Shown: in pieces, positions 29,719 through 40,989 of the stretch | Position numbering within the stretch: position 1 is the stretch's first letter | Layout of the letters: every line of letters begins with the position of its first letter | DNA from: Pseudomonas koreensis | GTDB lineage: Bacteria > Pseudomonadota > Gammaproteobacteria > Pseudomonadales > Pseudomonadaceae | Length of the DNA stretch: 64,000 nucleotides | Assembly: GCF_024169245.1 (NCBI RefSeq) | Contig: NZ_JALJWP010000001.1 | Coordinates: 1,489,501-1,553,500, forward strand | Direction: 5' to 3' | The notes under the pieces: model-generated | Seen by the model: the letters and a program-made list of their open reading frames with translations, nothing else | What the model was told of the DNA's origin: nothing | The model's database searches: none | Position numbers and translations under genes: made by a program

Positions 29719-30934
29719 GGCATTGGACCGCTTGCAGGTCTGCGTCGGCGGCCATGAGGTTGGAAGATTGGGGCGCGGGCACGCAGATGTCGACAGCGTG
29801 TTCAGCTATCGGGACGATGCGATTGATGAAAATGCCGTTTCGCTGACCATGCCGACACGCCTGGAAAGTTATGGTTGTGAACGCGGCATTCATCCGATAT
29901 TCGAGATGAATCTTCCTGAAGGTGCGTTGCGCGATGAGTTGGTCCGGCGTTTCAGCAAAGCCGTGCGCGGCTTCGATGACTTCGCTTTACTAAGTATCGT
30001 CGGCCCGCATCAACTCGGGCGTCTTTCGATCGCGAGCGCATCGACAACTGATCGTCCACCTGAAACCTCGCTCGCTGAGTTGTTGGTTAATGACGGAGCG
30101 CAAGGTTTGTTCGAGGATCTTTTGCAGACTTACGGGCAGTATTCCGGGGTTTCAGGCGTGCAGCCCAAAGTATTGGTGCGTGACAGTGCCGCTGCAATAG
30201 ACCGACTGATGCACCGAGGCTCGACTCATCTGGTCAAAGCCTTCCGTGCCGAAGAGTATCCCGAGCTGGCAACCAACGAATATTTCTGCCTGCGCGCTGC
30301 GCAACTTTGTGGCCTCGACGTGCCGCATTTCGAACTCAGCGAGCATGGCAAATTTCTCGTCATCGAGCGTTTTGACTTGAGCGACACCGGATACCTCGGT
30401 TTCGAAGACTTTTGCGTGCTCAACGGCTGGCCGTCGAAGGCCAAATACGATGGCTCTTACGAAGGAGTCGCACGGCAGATCAAGGCGTTTGTTTCGCCCT
30501 CATTACTCAAGCACGCACTGGAAGCTTTCTTCAAGATTGTCGCTTTGTCGGCGGCATTGAAAAACGGCGATGCCCACCTGAAAAACTTTGGCGTGCTCTA
30601 TGAGGATTGTGGCGAGCGCGCATTGGTCAGGCTGGCTCCGGCGTACGACATCATCACCACGTCGGTGTACATCAAGAGCGATAGTATGGCACTGCTGTTG
30701 GGCGGTTCGAAGGCGTGGCCCAAGCATAAAATGCTTACCAAGTTTGGTCGTACGGCCTGCAATCTAAGTGAAGCGCGTTGCAACCGGTTACTGCAAATGG
30801 TCGCGCAGGGTGTACAGCAAGCGCTGGGCGAAATGGCGGAGTACAGCGCAAATCATCCTGCCTTCGCAGAGGTGGGCGCTGCAATGATCGAACAATGGTC
30901 GGCCGGTCTGGCGCGCAGCCTGCGCAACAGTTGA
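29711..30934 (+). CDS. hipA: HipA-like serine/threonine kinase toxin
   Basis: 407 residues. An N-terminal HipA_N subdomain (about 1-120), then the Gly-rich nucleotide loop with conserved Ser and Lys (SGVSGVQPKVLV), the EYFCLRAAQ helix, FLVIERFD, catalytic KNGDAHLKNFGVLY (catalytic Asp, metal Asn) and metal-binding APAYDIITT. HipA kinases phosphorylate a translation target (GltX in E. coli) and cause growth arrest or persistence. The kinase residues look intact, so this is probably a functional toxin. Base composition is visibly less GC-rich than flanking genes, which suggests acquisition. Confidence 0.9.
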   Translation: MAEALDRLQVCVGGHEVGRLGRGHADVDSVFSYRDDAIDENAVSLTMPTRLESYGCERGIHPIFEMNLPEGALRDELVRRFSKAVRGFDDFALLSIVGPHQLGRLSIASASTTDRPPETSLAELLVNDGAQGLFEDLLQTYGQYSGVSGVQPKVLVRDSAAAIDRLMHRGSTHLVKAFRAEEYPELATNEYFCLRAAQLCGLDVPHFELSEHGKFLVIERFDLSDTGYLGFEDFCVLNGWPSKAKYDGSYEGVARQIKAFVSPSLLKHALEAFFKIVALSAALKNGDAHLKNFGVLYEDCGERALVRLAPAYDIITTSVYIKSDSMALLLGGSKAWPKHKMLTKFGRTACNLSEARCNRLLQMVAQGVQQALGEMAEYSANHPAFAEVGAAMIEQWSAGLARSLRNS

Positions 30935-30937
30935 AAC

Positions 30938-31942
30938 TCAGCGCAACTGATCCCGAAACTGCCCCGGCGTCATCCCTGTCCAGCGCTTGAACGCGCGGCT
31001 GAAGCTGCTGGTGTCGGCGAAGCCCAGCAGATAGCTAACTTCACTCAACGAACATTGCGGATCACGCAGGTGCAGCAGCGCGAGGTTTTCACGGCTTTCG
31101 TTGAGCAGGGTGTCGAAGCGACAGCCTTCGTCGGCAAGATGCCGTTGCAGGCTGCGCAGGCTCAGGTGCAAGGCCTGGGCGATGCGTTCGGCGCTCGGTT
31201 CGCCTTCGGGCAGTTGTTCTTCAATGGCATCGCGCACTTTGCGTTCCCAGGTCAGCGGTTTGAGCTGGGCGAGGGTGCGTTTGAGTACGGCTTCGTTGTG
31301 TTCTGCGAGTTCCGGATTGGCGTCATCGAGGTGGCTGTCGAAGTCGGAGAGGGCGAACTCCAGGCGGTCTTCGGCGGCGGAAAAATACACTGGCGCGCGG
31401 AGGACTTTGTGCCATTGCTGGGCGTCGTGCGGTTCCGGGCGGCGCAAATACACCGCCAGCGGTGCATAGTCACGGCCGAGACGATTGCGGCAGGTGCGCA
31501 CGTAGATCGCCGCGAAGGCGTCGATGGCTTCGAAGGCCGGAGCCGGGTTGCCTGAGGGGATTTTCAGGCGGAATTGATAGCGGTCTTCGCGGCGGCTCAG
31601 TTCCAGCTCCAGCGCATCGCTGACCACCGGGTGATAACGCACGATGCGCTCGAACACCTCGCGCAAACTGCCGCTGGCCACCAGTGCATAACCGAGCGCG
31701 TGGAACGTGGTCGGGCTGACGAAGCGCGACACGCGCAAGCCCAGCGCCGGATCGCCGCTGGCCTCAACCGCGAGTGCCCACAAACGCGTGGTGCCGGACA
31801 GCGGATAACGCGCGTTGGGGTCGTCCATCAGCGTCGGGTCGAGCCCGGCCTGCTGGCACAGGGCGAGGCTGTCCAGACCCAGCGCGTCGAGTTGCTTGCG
31901 CAGGGCACGGGTCCAGCTGGCGAGGGAGGTCGGTTCCTTCAT
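30938..31942 (-). CDS. AraC family transcriptional regulator
   Basis: 334 residues. An N-terminal effector domain of the PF12625 type (about 20-205) precedes the AraC double helix-turn-helix (SAERIAQALHLSLRSLQRHLADEG; CSLSEVSYLLGFADTSSFSRAFKRWTGMTPGQFR). It is divergent from the desaturase gene with a 100-nt shared gap, so that gene is the likely target. The end lies 3 nt from the hipA stop, convergent. Confidence 0.9.
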   Translation of the reverse strand: MKEPTSLASWTRALRKQLDALGLDSLALCQQAGLDPTLMDDPNARYPLSGTTRLWALAVEASGDPALGLRVSRFVSPTTFHALGYALVASGSLREVFERIVRYHPVVSDALELELSRREDRYQFRLKIPSGNPAPAFEAIDAFAAIYVRTCRNRLGRDYAPLAVYLRRPEPHDAQQWHKVLRAPVYFSAAEDRLEFALSDFDSHLDDANPELAEHNEAVLKRTLAQLKPLTWERKVRDAIEEQLPEGEPSAERIAQALHLSLRSLQRHLADEGCRFDTLLNESRENLALLHLRDPQCSLSEVSYLLGFADTSSFSRAFKRWTGMTPGQFRDQLR

Positions 31943-32042
31943 GCTGATTGGCGCGTCCGGTCAACAGGTTGGCGTTCCTGGCTAGCGCGGTACAAGCACA
32001 AGCGAGGCACGATGCACATATCTTAGACCCGAGGATGGAAGC

Positions 32043-33113
32043 ATGGACGGTACTTCTGCAAGCCCTGAACGACTGAATGCGGCGCAGCGCTCGGCGCATA
32101 TTCGCCAGGTGGTGCTGGCCAAAGGTGTGGAATTGCGTGAGCGCTACCCGATTCTTCAGCATCAGGATGCACTGGGCGCGGGGATTCTGGCGTTCGCGCT
32201 GGCCGGGATGATCGGCTCGGCGGCGCTGTACATCACTGGCCATATGGCTTGGTGGGTGTGTCTGCTGCTCAATGCTTTTTTCGCCTCGCTGACCCATGAG
32301 CTTGAGCACGACCTGATCCACAGCATGTATTTCCGCAAGCAGCGCGTGCCGCACAACCTGATGATGGGACTGGTCTGGCTGGCGCGGCCGAGCACGATCA
32401 ACCCGTGGATCCGTCGTCATCTGCACCTTAACCATCACAAGGTGTCCGGCACCGAAGCCGACATGGAAGAGCGCGCGATCACCAACGGCGAGCCGTGGGG
32501 TTTTGCGCGGCTGTTGATGGTGGGCGACAACCTCATGTCGGCGTTCATCCGCCTGCTGCGGGCCAGGACGTGGGCGCACAAGCTGAGCATCGGCAAACGC
32601 GTGCTCAAGGTCTACGCACCGCTGGCGCTGCTGCACTGGGGCGCGTGGTATGTGTTTCTCGGCTTTCATGCGGCCAACGGCATCGCCTATTTGCTGGGCT
32701 CGCCAATCGTGTGGTCGGCCACCACGCTCTCGGTAATGCAAGTGATCGAGATCGCCGCCGTGGTGATCATCGGCCCGAACGTGCTGCGCACTTTTTGCCT
32801 GCATTTCATCAGCTCGAACATGCACTACTACGGTGACGTCGAACCGGGCAACGTGCTGCAGCAATGTCAGGTGCTGAACCCGTGGTGGCTGTGGCCGTTG
32901 CAGGCGTTCTGCTTCAACTTCGGCAGCAGTCACGGGATTCATCATTTCGTGGTGAAGGAGCCGTTTTACATTCGCCAGATGACCGTGCCGGTGGCGCATA
33001 AGGTCATGCGTGAGATGGGCGTGCGCTTCAATGATTTCGGCACGTTCGGCCGGGCGAACCGGTTTGCGGGCAGGGACGAAGAGGTGGTGTCCGCGCAGGT
33101 GGTGGAGGCCTGA
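32043..33113 (+). CDS. Membrane fatty acid desaturase/hydroxylase family protein
   Basis: 356 residues with about six hydrophobic segments and the three di-iron His boxes: HELEHDLIH, HLHLNHH and GIHHF, plus a fourth HFISSNMHYY. This is the FA_desaturase superfamily, distinct from the DesA-like gene in this window and closer in His spacing to the alkane/xylene hydroxylase and lipid hydroxylase side. The substrate is not deducible. Probably controlled by the divergent AraC regulator. Confidence 0.8.
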   Translation: MDGTSASPERLNAAQRSAHIRQVVLAKGVELRERYPILQHQDALGAGILAFALAGMIGSAALYITGHMAWWVCLLLNAFFASLTHELEHDLIHSMYFRKQRVPHNLMMGLVWLARPSTINPWIRRHLHLNHHKVSGTEADMEERAITNGEPWGFARLLMVGDNLMSAFIRLLRARTWAHKLSIGKRVLKVYAPLALLHWGAWYVFLGFHAANGIAYLLGSPIVWSATTLSVMQVIEIAAVVIIGPNVLRTFCLHFISSNMHYYGDVEPGNVLQQCQVLNPWWLWPLQAFCFNFGSSHGIHHFVVKEPFYIRQMTVPVAHKVMREMGVRFNDFGTFGRANRFAGRDEEVVSAQVVEA

Positions 33114-33119
33114 CAAATG

Positions 33120-33300
33120 CCCCTCACCCTAACCCTCTCCCGGGGGGAGAGGGGACTGACCGAGGGATATTGAAGAGCTACGCCGATGTGAAAGGACGCC
33201 GCTGAATCCTTAATCGACTGGATTTCACAGGTCGATGTTTGACGGCAGACAACTCGGTCGGCTCCCTCTCCCTCTGGGAGAGGGCTGGGGTGAGGGGCTC
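33120..33300. repeat. Long palindromic repeat, family C (CCCTCACCCT type), copy 1
   Basis: A CCCTCACCCTAACCCTCTCC arm at the left and inverted GGGAGAGGGCTGGGGTGAGG at the right, about 180 nt apart. Between convergent desaturase and atsA genes. Similar copies occur at 49260 and 55599. Confidence 0.85.
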
Positions 33301-33311
33301 TTGATCTTGCT

Positions 33312-35748
<2,437 letters not shown>

Positions 35749-35752
<4 letters not shown>

Positions 35753-37347
35753 GCGTGTCTCCAGCGGGTCGCGCGAATTTCCAGGCGTTGGCCGATCAGG
35801 TTGAGCAGGGCGCCGGTGAGGCCGACCAGCAGCATGCCGGCCATGATCAGATCCATGCGCAGTAACTGTTGCGCGCCGATCATCTGACTGCCGATGCCGC
35901 CATTGGACGGCATGAAATATTCAGCGCCGATGGTGCCGAGCCAGGCGTAGATCAGGCTCAATCTGAGCCCTGCGAAAATCCCTGGCGCAGCGCCGGGCAG
36001 CACCAGTCGGCGCAGGCGCTGGCCGAGGCTCAGGCGCAGCACTTGTGCGGCTTCGTTGAGTTGCGGCGACAGGTTGGCGACGCTGCGCTGGGTGGCGACG
36101 AACAGCGGAAAGAACGCAGCGAGCGCGACGAACACCCACTTGGCCTGTTCGCCGAGGCCGAACCATGCAGTGAGCAGCGGCACCCAGGCGAAAATCGCAA
36201 TCTGCCGCAGTGCGGCGAGTGTCGGGCCGAGCAGGCGTTCGCTGAGACGTGACATGCCGAGCAGCAAGCCCAGGGCGAAACCGAGGCCGCCACCGATCAG
36301 CAAGCCGCCCAGGGTGCGGCTCAGGCTCAGCGCCATGCCGTTGACGAGCGTGCCGTCGAGCAGTCCGTCCCATGTCGTGCTCAGTACAGCCGCAGGGCTG
36401 ACCAGAATGCTCGCGTCGACCCACTGTTGATCATTGGCCAGTTGCCAGAGCGCCAGCAAGCCCAGCGGCAGCAGCCACGGTTGCAGGCGTTGCCAGCCTT
36501 GATAGCGCGGGCCGCGAGTGATTTGCGCGGTGGCCGGGTGCGGCCAGTGCACCAGTTTGTGGTCGAGCAGGCCGATGCCGCGATCCATCGCCACGCCGAT
36601 CAGACCGATGATCACAATGCACACGAACACGATGTCGAGCATGAACAGCTGCCGCGCCCAGACCATCAGATAGCCGATGCCTTCACTGGAGGCCAGCAGC
36701 TCGACCGCCAGCAACGAGGTCCAGCCGGCGGCGAGTGCCAGGCGTACTCCGGCCATGAACGCCGGCAGCGCGGCGGGAAGCACCAGGCGACGAATCAACA
36801 GACGCGGCGGCAGGCGCAACACGGCGGCGGCTTCGCGTAGTTCCGGTTGCGCATCGCGCACGCCGACCAGTGTGTGCAGGGTTACCGGCACGACGATGGC
36901 TTTGATCAGCACCACCAGTTTCAGCACTTCGCCGATGCCGAAAAACACCATGAACAGCGGAATCCATGCCAGCGTCGGCACCTGCGCCAACCCGGCGAAT
37001 GTCGGGAAGATCAGTCGCTCCAGACTTCGGCTGAAACCCAGTGCGGCGCCGAGCACCGCGCCGGCCGAAACGCCTGCCAGCAAGCCCCAGAACAACCGTT
37101 GCAGGCTGATCCACAAATGGCTACACAACTCGCCTTGCGCCAGTTCCACGGCACTGCTCCACACCAGCGATGGCGCCGGCAGGATCTGCTCGCTCATCCA
37201 CTGATTGCGCGCGGCCAGCCACCACAGGGCGAACAGGCTGACAGGCAACAGCCAAGGCAACAGACGGTGGTTCAGACTCGGCCAGGAGCGGCGGCTTTTC
37301 AGCGGCGGCGCGGCCAGCGGCAGGCTGAGCAGGGATTGACGGGCCAT
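35749..37347 (-). CDS. atsB: AtsB, fused double permease of the sulfate-ester ABC transporter
   Basis: 532 residues made of two tandem SsuC-like permease halves (about 1-265 and 285-532). Each half has six helices and its own EAA-type loop (ELREAAAVLRLPPRLLIRRLVLP; QLNEAAQVLRLSLGQRLRRLVLP). The single protein thus supplies both transmembrane subunits for AtsC. The start ATG at 37347 follows GGAGGT. It is first gene of atsBCA, divergent from atsR across a REP-bearing gap. Confidence 0.92.
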
Positions 37348-37388
37348 GGGTGACCTCCGTTGTCGGGTTGCATGGCGAACCGCTTTTC

Positions 37389-37479
37389 ATGTGGGAGCGA
37401 GCCTGCTCGCGAAATGGCTGTTTCAGGCAGCATTGATGGCGGCTGGCATGGCCTCTTCGCGAGCAGGCTCGCTCCCACA
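37389..37479. repeat. REP doublet, family B
   Basis: ATGTGGGAGCGAGCCTGCTC arm and inverted GAGCAGGCTCGCTCCCACAC arm directly upstream of atsB. Confidence 0.9.
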
Positions 37480-37743
37480 CTGGGTTTCGTCATATATGAA
37501 ACTGATCTAACAAATTTTCGTTAGATGCTATCGGGAGATAAGCGAATCCATTTAAGGCTTGCCTGCTTACGCGCATCCAATGCATTCGAAGAATATTTTA
37601 GATGCTGTTAATGCATATGGCGCTGCAAGCCGCACACGCCCTCGCTTAGCTCATATGGATATAAAAATGTGCATTTATAGTATTTAAGTGAAGGTGTGCA
37701 TCCAGCCTACTTTCGGCTCCTCAGCGATCTAGGAGCCGCACCC
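37480..37743. promoter_or_regulatory. AT-rich control region between atsB and atsR
   Basis: 264 nt, far more AT-rich than the surroundings. Dyads include CTAACAAATTTTCGTTAG (37507-37524), with an inverted CTAAC/GTTAG pair, and GCATTCGAAGAATATTTTAG (37581-37600). It should hold divergent promoters for atsBCA and atsR and binding sites for CysB and the LysR regulators of the cluster; individual sites cannot be assigned from sequence alone. Confidence 0.55.
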
Positions 37744-38757
37744 ATGAACCTTCCGTTCAAACGAATCCTCAGCCTGTTGGCCGTCCCGGCGCTTGCAGGC
37801 TTTCTCACGCTCAATGCCCAGGCCGAGGAGCTCAAGGAAATCCGCATCGCCGTGCCCGACCTCAGCGCCGGCACTCAACATAGTGGTGGCGGTATCGTCG
37901 ATGTGCTGCGCGATCAGCAGATCTTCGAAAAGGCCTTCGCCGAGCAGGGCATCAAGATCCAGTGGAGTTTCTTCAAGGGCGCCGGGCCGGTGATCAATGA
38001 GGCGTTTGCCAACGGTCAGGTCGATCTGGCCTATCTCGGCGATCTCGCCGCGATCATCGGCAAATCCAACGGGCTGGACACGCGTCTGCTCAGCGCCACG
38101 GCGCGCGGGGTCAAGCAATACCTCGGCGTGGTGCCGGGCTCGGGGATCAAGACCCTGCAGGATCTCAAGGGCAAACGCGTGGCGATCTTTCGCGGCACGG
38201 CGACGCAACTGTCGTTCGATGCGGCGCTGGCCAGTCAGGGGCTGAGCGAGAAGGACGTGAAGGTCATCAATCTGGACTTCAACGCCGCGGTCTCGGCACT
38301 CGCGGCCAGGCAGATCGATGCATCGTGGGGCAGCTCCGCGCTGAGTGCCTTGCAAGCCAAAGGCCTGGCGGAATTGCCGCTGAACACCAAGGACCTTGGC
38401 GGCGCTGGCAGCGTGCAGGCGGTTTTGCTGGGCAATGGCAAGTTCGTCGACGCCCATCCTGAGGTCATCGCGAAGCTGCTCAAGGCGCAGCAGCAGGCGG
38501 TCGAGTGGCTGACTCAGGACAGCAACAAAGAGGCCTATGTGCAGTTGGTATCGGGGCTGGCCAGTTATCCGCCGGTGATTCTTGCTCAGGATCTGAAGGA
38601 TCAGAATCTCAGCGAGATTTTCCCGTCGACGCTGGATCCGGTGTTTCTCAGTGGCCTGCAGGACAAGGTCGACCTGGCGGCGCAGCAGAGGCTGATTCGC
38701 AAGCCGTTCAAGGTCAGTGATTGGGTGGCGCCTGAACTCTCAGCCGCCAAGCTTTAG
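37744..38757 (+). CDS. atsR: AtsR, periplasmic sulfate-ester-binding protein
   Basis: A 337-residue precursor with a signal peptide to about residue 27 (LNAQAEELK), then an SsuA/TauA-type binding fold (IRIAVPDLSAGTQHSGGG; NGQVDLAYLGDLAAIIG). The ATG at 37744 follows AGGAG. It has no Cys and no Met beyond the initiator: a sulfur-free mature protein. It captures sulfate esters for AtsBC. In P. putida S-313 atsR lies directly before atsK; here a LysR gene is between them. Confidence 0.9.
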   Translation: MNLPFKRILSLLAVPALAGFLTLNAQAEELKEIRIAVPDLSAGTQHSGGGIVDVLRDQQIFEKAFAEQGIKIQWSFFKGAGPVINEAFANGQVDLAYLGDLAAIIGKSNGLDTRLLSATARGVKQYLGVVPGSGIKTLQDLKGKRVAIFRGTATQLSFDAALASQGLSEKDVKVINLDFNAAVSALAARQIDASWGSSALSALQAKGLAELPLNTKDLGGAGSVQAVLLGNGKFVDAHPEVIAKLLKAQQQAVEWLTQDSNKEAYVQLVSGLASYPPVILAQDLKDQNLSEIFPSTLDPVFLSGLQDKVDLAAQQRLIRKPFKVSDWVAPELSAAKL

Positions 38758-38779
38758 ATCTCCAGCGTCTTCGCTGACC

Positions 38780-38855
38780 TCTTCGCGAGCAGGCTCGCTC
38801 CCACATTTGGATATGTGCACAGTTCCAGTGTGGGAGCGAGCCTGCTCGCGAAGGG
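38780..38855. repeat. REP doublet, family B
   Basis: CTTCGCGAGCAGGCTCGCTC arm and inverted GTGTGGGAGCGAGCCTGCTC arm between convergent atsR and the LysR gene. Confidence 0.9.
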
Positions 38856-38858
38856 GGT

Positions 38859-39779
38859 TCAGACGGCGACGCTGACATCCTGCCGATCCACCGCCACCAG
38901 CGTCTCGATCATCGCCCTGGCCGCCGGGGACAGCCGGAACCCGGTACGGCTGACGATGCCGCAACGGGCGTTCATGCTCTCGAGGTTCTGCGGCAGGTTG
39001 CGCCAGTGCAACAACACCAGCGAACCCTTGGCGACATCCTCGACAAACGCCTCTTCCGTGCCGACGCCGATGGCATTGGATTGCAGCACCACTTTGACCA
39101 GCGCCGGAAAGTGTTCGGTCTCGATGGTCGGCGAGAAATCGATGCGTCCGCTGAGGTTCGCCAGCAGCTTGCGAATGCCCGGCGGAATCAGCGTGGCGGC
39201 CAGCGGGTAGTCGAACATGTCGTTGGTCGACAGACTCTCCTTGGCCAACAACGGATGTCCCGGGCGGCAGAAAAATACGCCGCGCTTGGGTGTCAGCGGT
39301 TGGGTCTGGAAATTCGGATCGGACTCGAAATGGCGAATGTCGGCGATGAAGAATTCGATCTCTTCGCGGCTCAGCGCACGGCTGAGCTTTTCCCAGTTAT
39401 CCACCTGAAAACAGGTGCGCACTTTCGGGTGCGCATTGATGAATTGCGCCACCGCGTCCGGCACCAGTTTCACCGCCGGCGCCGGGCCGCAACCGAAATG
39501 TACTTCGCCGGCGTCGAGCTTGGTCATCTGCGTCACTTCAGCGCTGAGCAACGCCGCCCCCTGCACCAGGCTCAGGGCGTGTTGCAGCACTACCTGGCCC
39601 TCCGGGGTCGGACGCAGATCCTTGTTGCCGCGATCCACCAGCACGCAGCCGAACTCTTGCTCCAGCCCCTGAATGCTGCGGCTGAATGCCGGTTGAGTGA
39701 TGCCCATGGCGTCTGCCGCGCGGACAAAACTGCGGTGTTCGTTGAGGGCGATGAAGTAGCGCAACTGGCGAAGATCCAT
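38859..39779 (-). CDS. LysR-type regulator, SftR-like paralogue 1
   Basis: 306 residues. The ATG at 39779 has GGAA 7 nt upstream; the one at 39794 has only AGG touching it. The helix-turn-helix is SFVRAADAMGITQPAFSRSIQGLE, followed by a LysR substrate domain with FGCGPAPA and GIVSRTGFRLSP. It is divergent from atsK with a 182-nt gap. It is a clear paralogue of the LysR gene at 42784. One of the two should correspond to SftR, the sulfate-ester regulator of P. putida; I cannot tell which. Confidence 0.85.
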   Translation of the reverse strand: MDLRQLRYFIALNEHRSFVRAADAMGITQPAFSRSIQGLEQEFGCVLVDRGNKDLRPTPEGQVVLQHALSLVQGAALLSAEVTQMTKLDAGEVHFGCGPAPAVKLVPDAVAQFINAHPKVRTCFQVDNWEKLSRALSREEIEFFIADIRHFESDPNFQTQPLTPKRGVFFCRPGHPLLAKESLSTNDMFDYPLAATLIPPGIRKLLANLSGRIDFSPTIETEHFPALVKVVLQSNAIGVGTEEAFVEDVAKGSLVLLHWRNLPQNLESMNARCGIVSRTGFRLSPAARAMIETLVAVDRQDVSVAV

Positions 39780-39851
39780 ATGCTTTTCCGGCATCCTAAA
39801 AATAGCTCGAAGGCATTTGCGACGAGGGTTGCTTGAGGTTTTAAATGCAAG

Positions 39852-39870
39852 CTCTTATTCCGTCAACGAA
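39852..39870. promoter_or_regulatory. Shared sulfur-region motif, site upstream of atsK
   Basis: CTCTTATTCCGTCAACGAA, about 90 nt before atsK. It matches CTTCTTATTCCTTAACGAAT at 49477-49496 with one extra base and few changes. Candidate activator site or promoter element of sulfur-regulated units. Confidence 0.45.
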
Positions 39871-39961
39871 GCATGTGAATATCTATTAGATGTAAATGGA
39901 ATATAGATAGAGCGTTGTTTCGCTGCCGGCAAAATCGCAAGCCGTCGATGAGGGTCGTCCC

Positions 39962-40882
39962 ATGAGTAATGCCGCACTCGCCGTAAAGTCCGTTTCTCAC
40001 GCGTTGGAAATTCACCCGGTAGCCGGGCGTATCGGTGCGGAAATCCGCGGCGTGCACCTGTCCGGGGAGCTGGATGCCGCCACCGTCGAAGCAATCCAGC
40101 AGGCGCTGGTTGAATACAAAGTGCTGTTTTTCCGCGAACAGACTCAGCTCGACGATCAGCGTCAGGAAGCCTTCGCTCATCTGCTCGGCGAGCCGGTAGC
40201 GCACCCGACCGTGCCATCGCGCGAAGGCACCCGTTATCTGCTCGAGCTGGACGGCGCAGAAGGTCAGCGCGCCAATTCCTGGCACACCGACGTGACGTTC
40301 GTCGACGCCTACCCGAAAGCCTCGATCCTGCGCTCGGTAGTCGCCCCAGCCTTCGGCGGCGATACGCTCTGGGCCAACACCGCGACCGCTTACAGCGGCT
40401 TGCCGATCGAGCTGCGTGAACTCGCCGACAAACTCACCGCCGTGCATAGCAACGAGTACGACTATGCCGGAGCGAAACCGGACGTCTCTGCGGAAAAACT
40501 GGAGCGCTATCGCAAAGTCTTCACTTCGACTGTTTACGAAACCGAGCATCCGGTGGTGCGAGTGCATCCGGTCAGCGGCGAAAAGAGCCTGCTGCTGGGG
40601 CATTTCGTCAAACGCATCAAAGGCTATTCGCAGTCAGATTCGGCGCACCTGTTCGGCTTGTTGCAAAGCCATGTGATCCGCCAGGAAAACACCGTGCGCT
40701 GGCGCTGGCAGGCGGGTGATGTGGCGATCTGGGATAACCGTTCGACGCAGCATTACGCGATTGATGATTACGGCACCCAGGATCGGGTGGTGCGCCGTGT
40801 GACGCTCAAGGGCGAGGTGCCGGTGGGGGTGAATGGGCAGCGGAGCCAGACTATCAAGGGCGCGGATATCGTCGGCGTTTGA
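39962..40882 (+). CDS. atsK: AtsK, alpha-ketoglutarate-dependent alkylsulfatase
   Basis: A 306-residue Fe(II)/2-oxoglutarate dioxygenase of the TauD superfamily that oxidatively cleaves medium-chain alkyl sulfates to aldehyde and sulfate. Iron ligands His108, Asp110 and His264 are at the same numbers as I recall for the P. putida S-313 enzyme, and 2-oxoglutarate-binding Arg275/Arg279 follow. PVAHPTV and RANSWHTDV blocks distinguish it from TauD. No Cys and no Met except the start. It starts at the ATG at 39962 behind GAGGG. Confidence 0.95.
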   Translation: MSNAALAVKSVSHALEIHPVAGRIGAEIRGVHLSGELDAATVEAIQQALVEYKVLFFREQTQLDDQRQEAFAHLLGEPVAHPTVPSREGTRYLLELDGAEGQRANSWHTDVTFVDAYPKASILRSVVAPAFGGDTLWANTATAYSGLPIELRELADKLTAVHSNEYDYAGAKPDVSAEKLERYRKVFTSTVYETEHPVVRVHPVSGEKSLLLGHFVKRIKGYSQSDSAHLFGLLQSHVIRQENTVRWRWQAGDVAIWDNRSTQHYAIDDYGTQDRVVRRVTLKGEVPVGVNGQRSQTIKGADIVGV

Positions 40883-40889
40883 TCGGGCC

Positions 40890-40986
40890 TCTTCGCGAGC
40901 AGGCTCGCTCCCACAATGGATTAGTGCCGGACACAACGGATGTGATCGACGCCAATCCCTGTGGGAGCGAGCCTGCTCGCGAAGGG
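40890..40986. repeat. REP doublet, family B
   Basis: CTTCGCGAGCAGGCTCGCTC arm and inverted TGTGGGAGCGAGCCTGCTCG arm between convergent atsK and the second sulfatase gene. Confidence 0.9.
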
Positions 40987-40989
40987 CTT

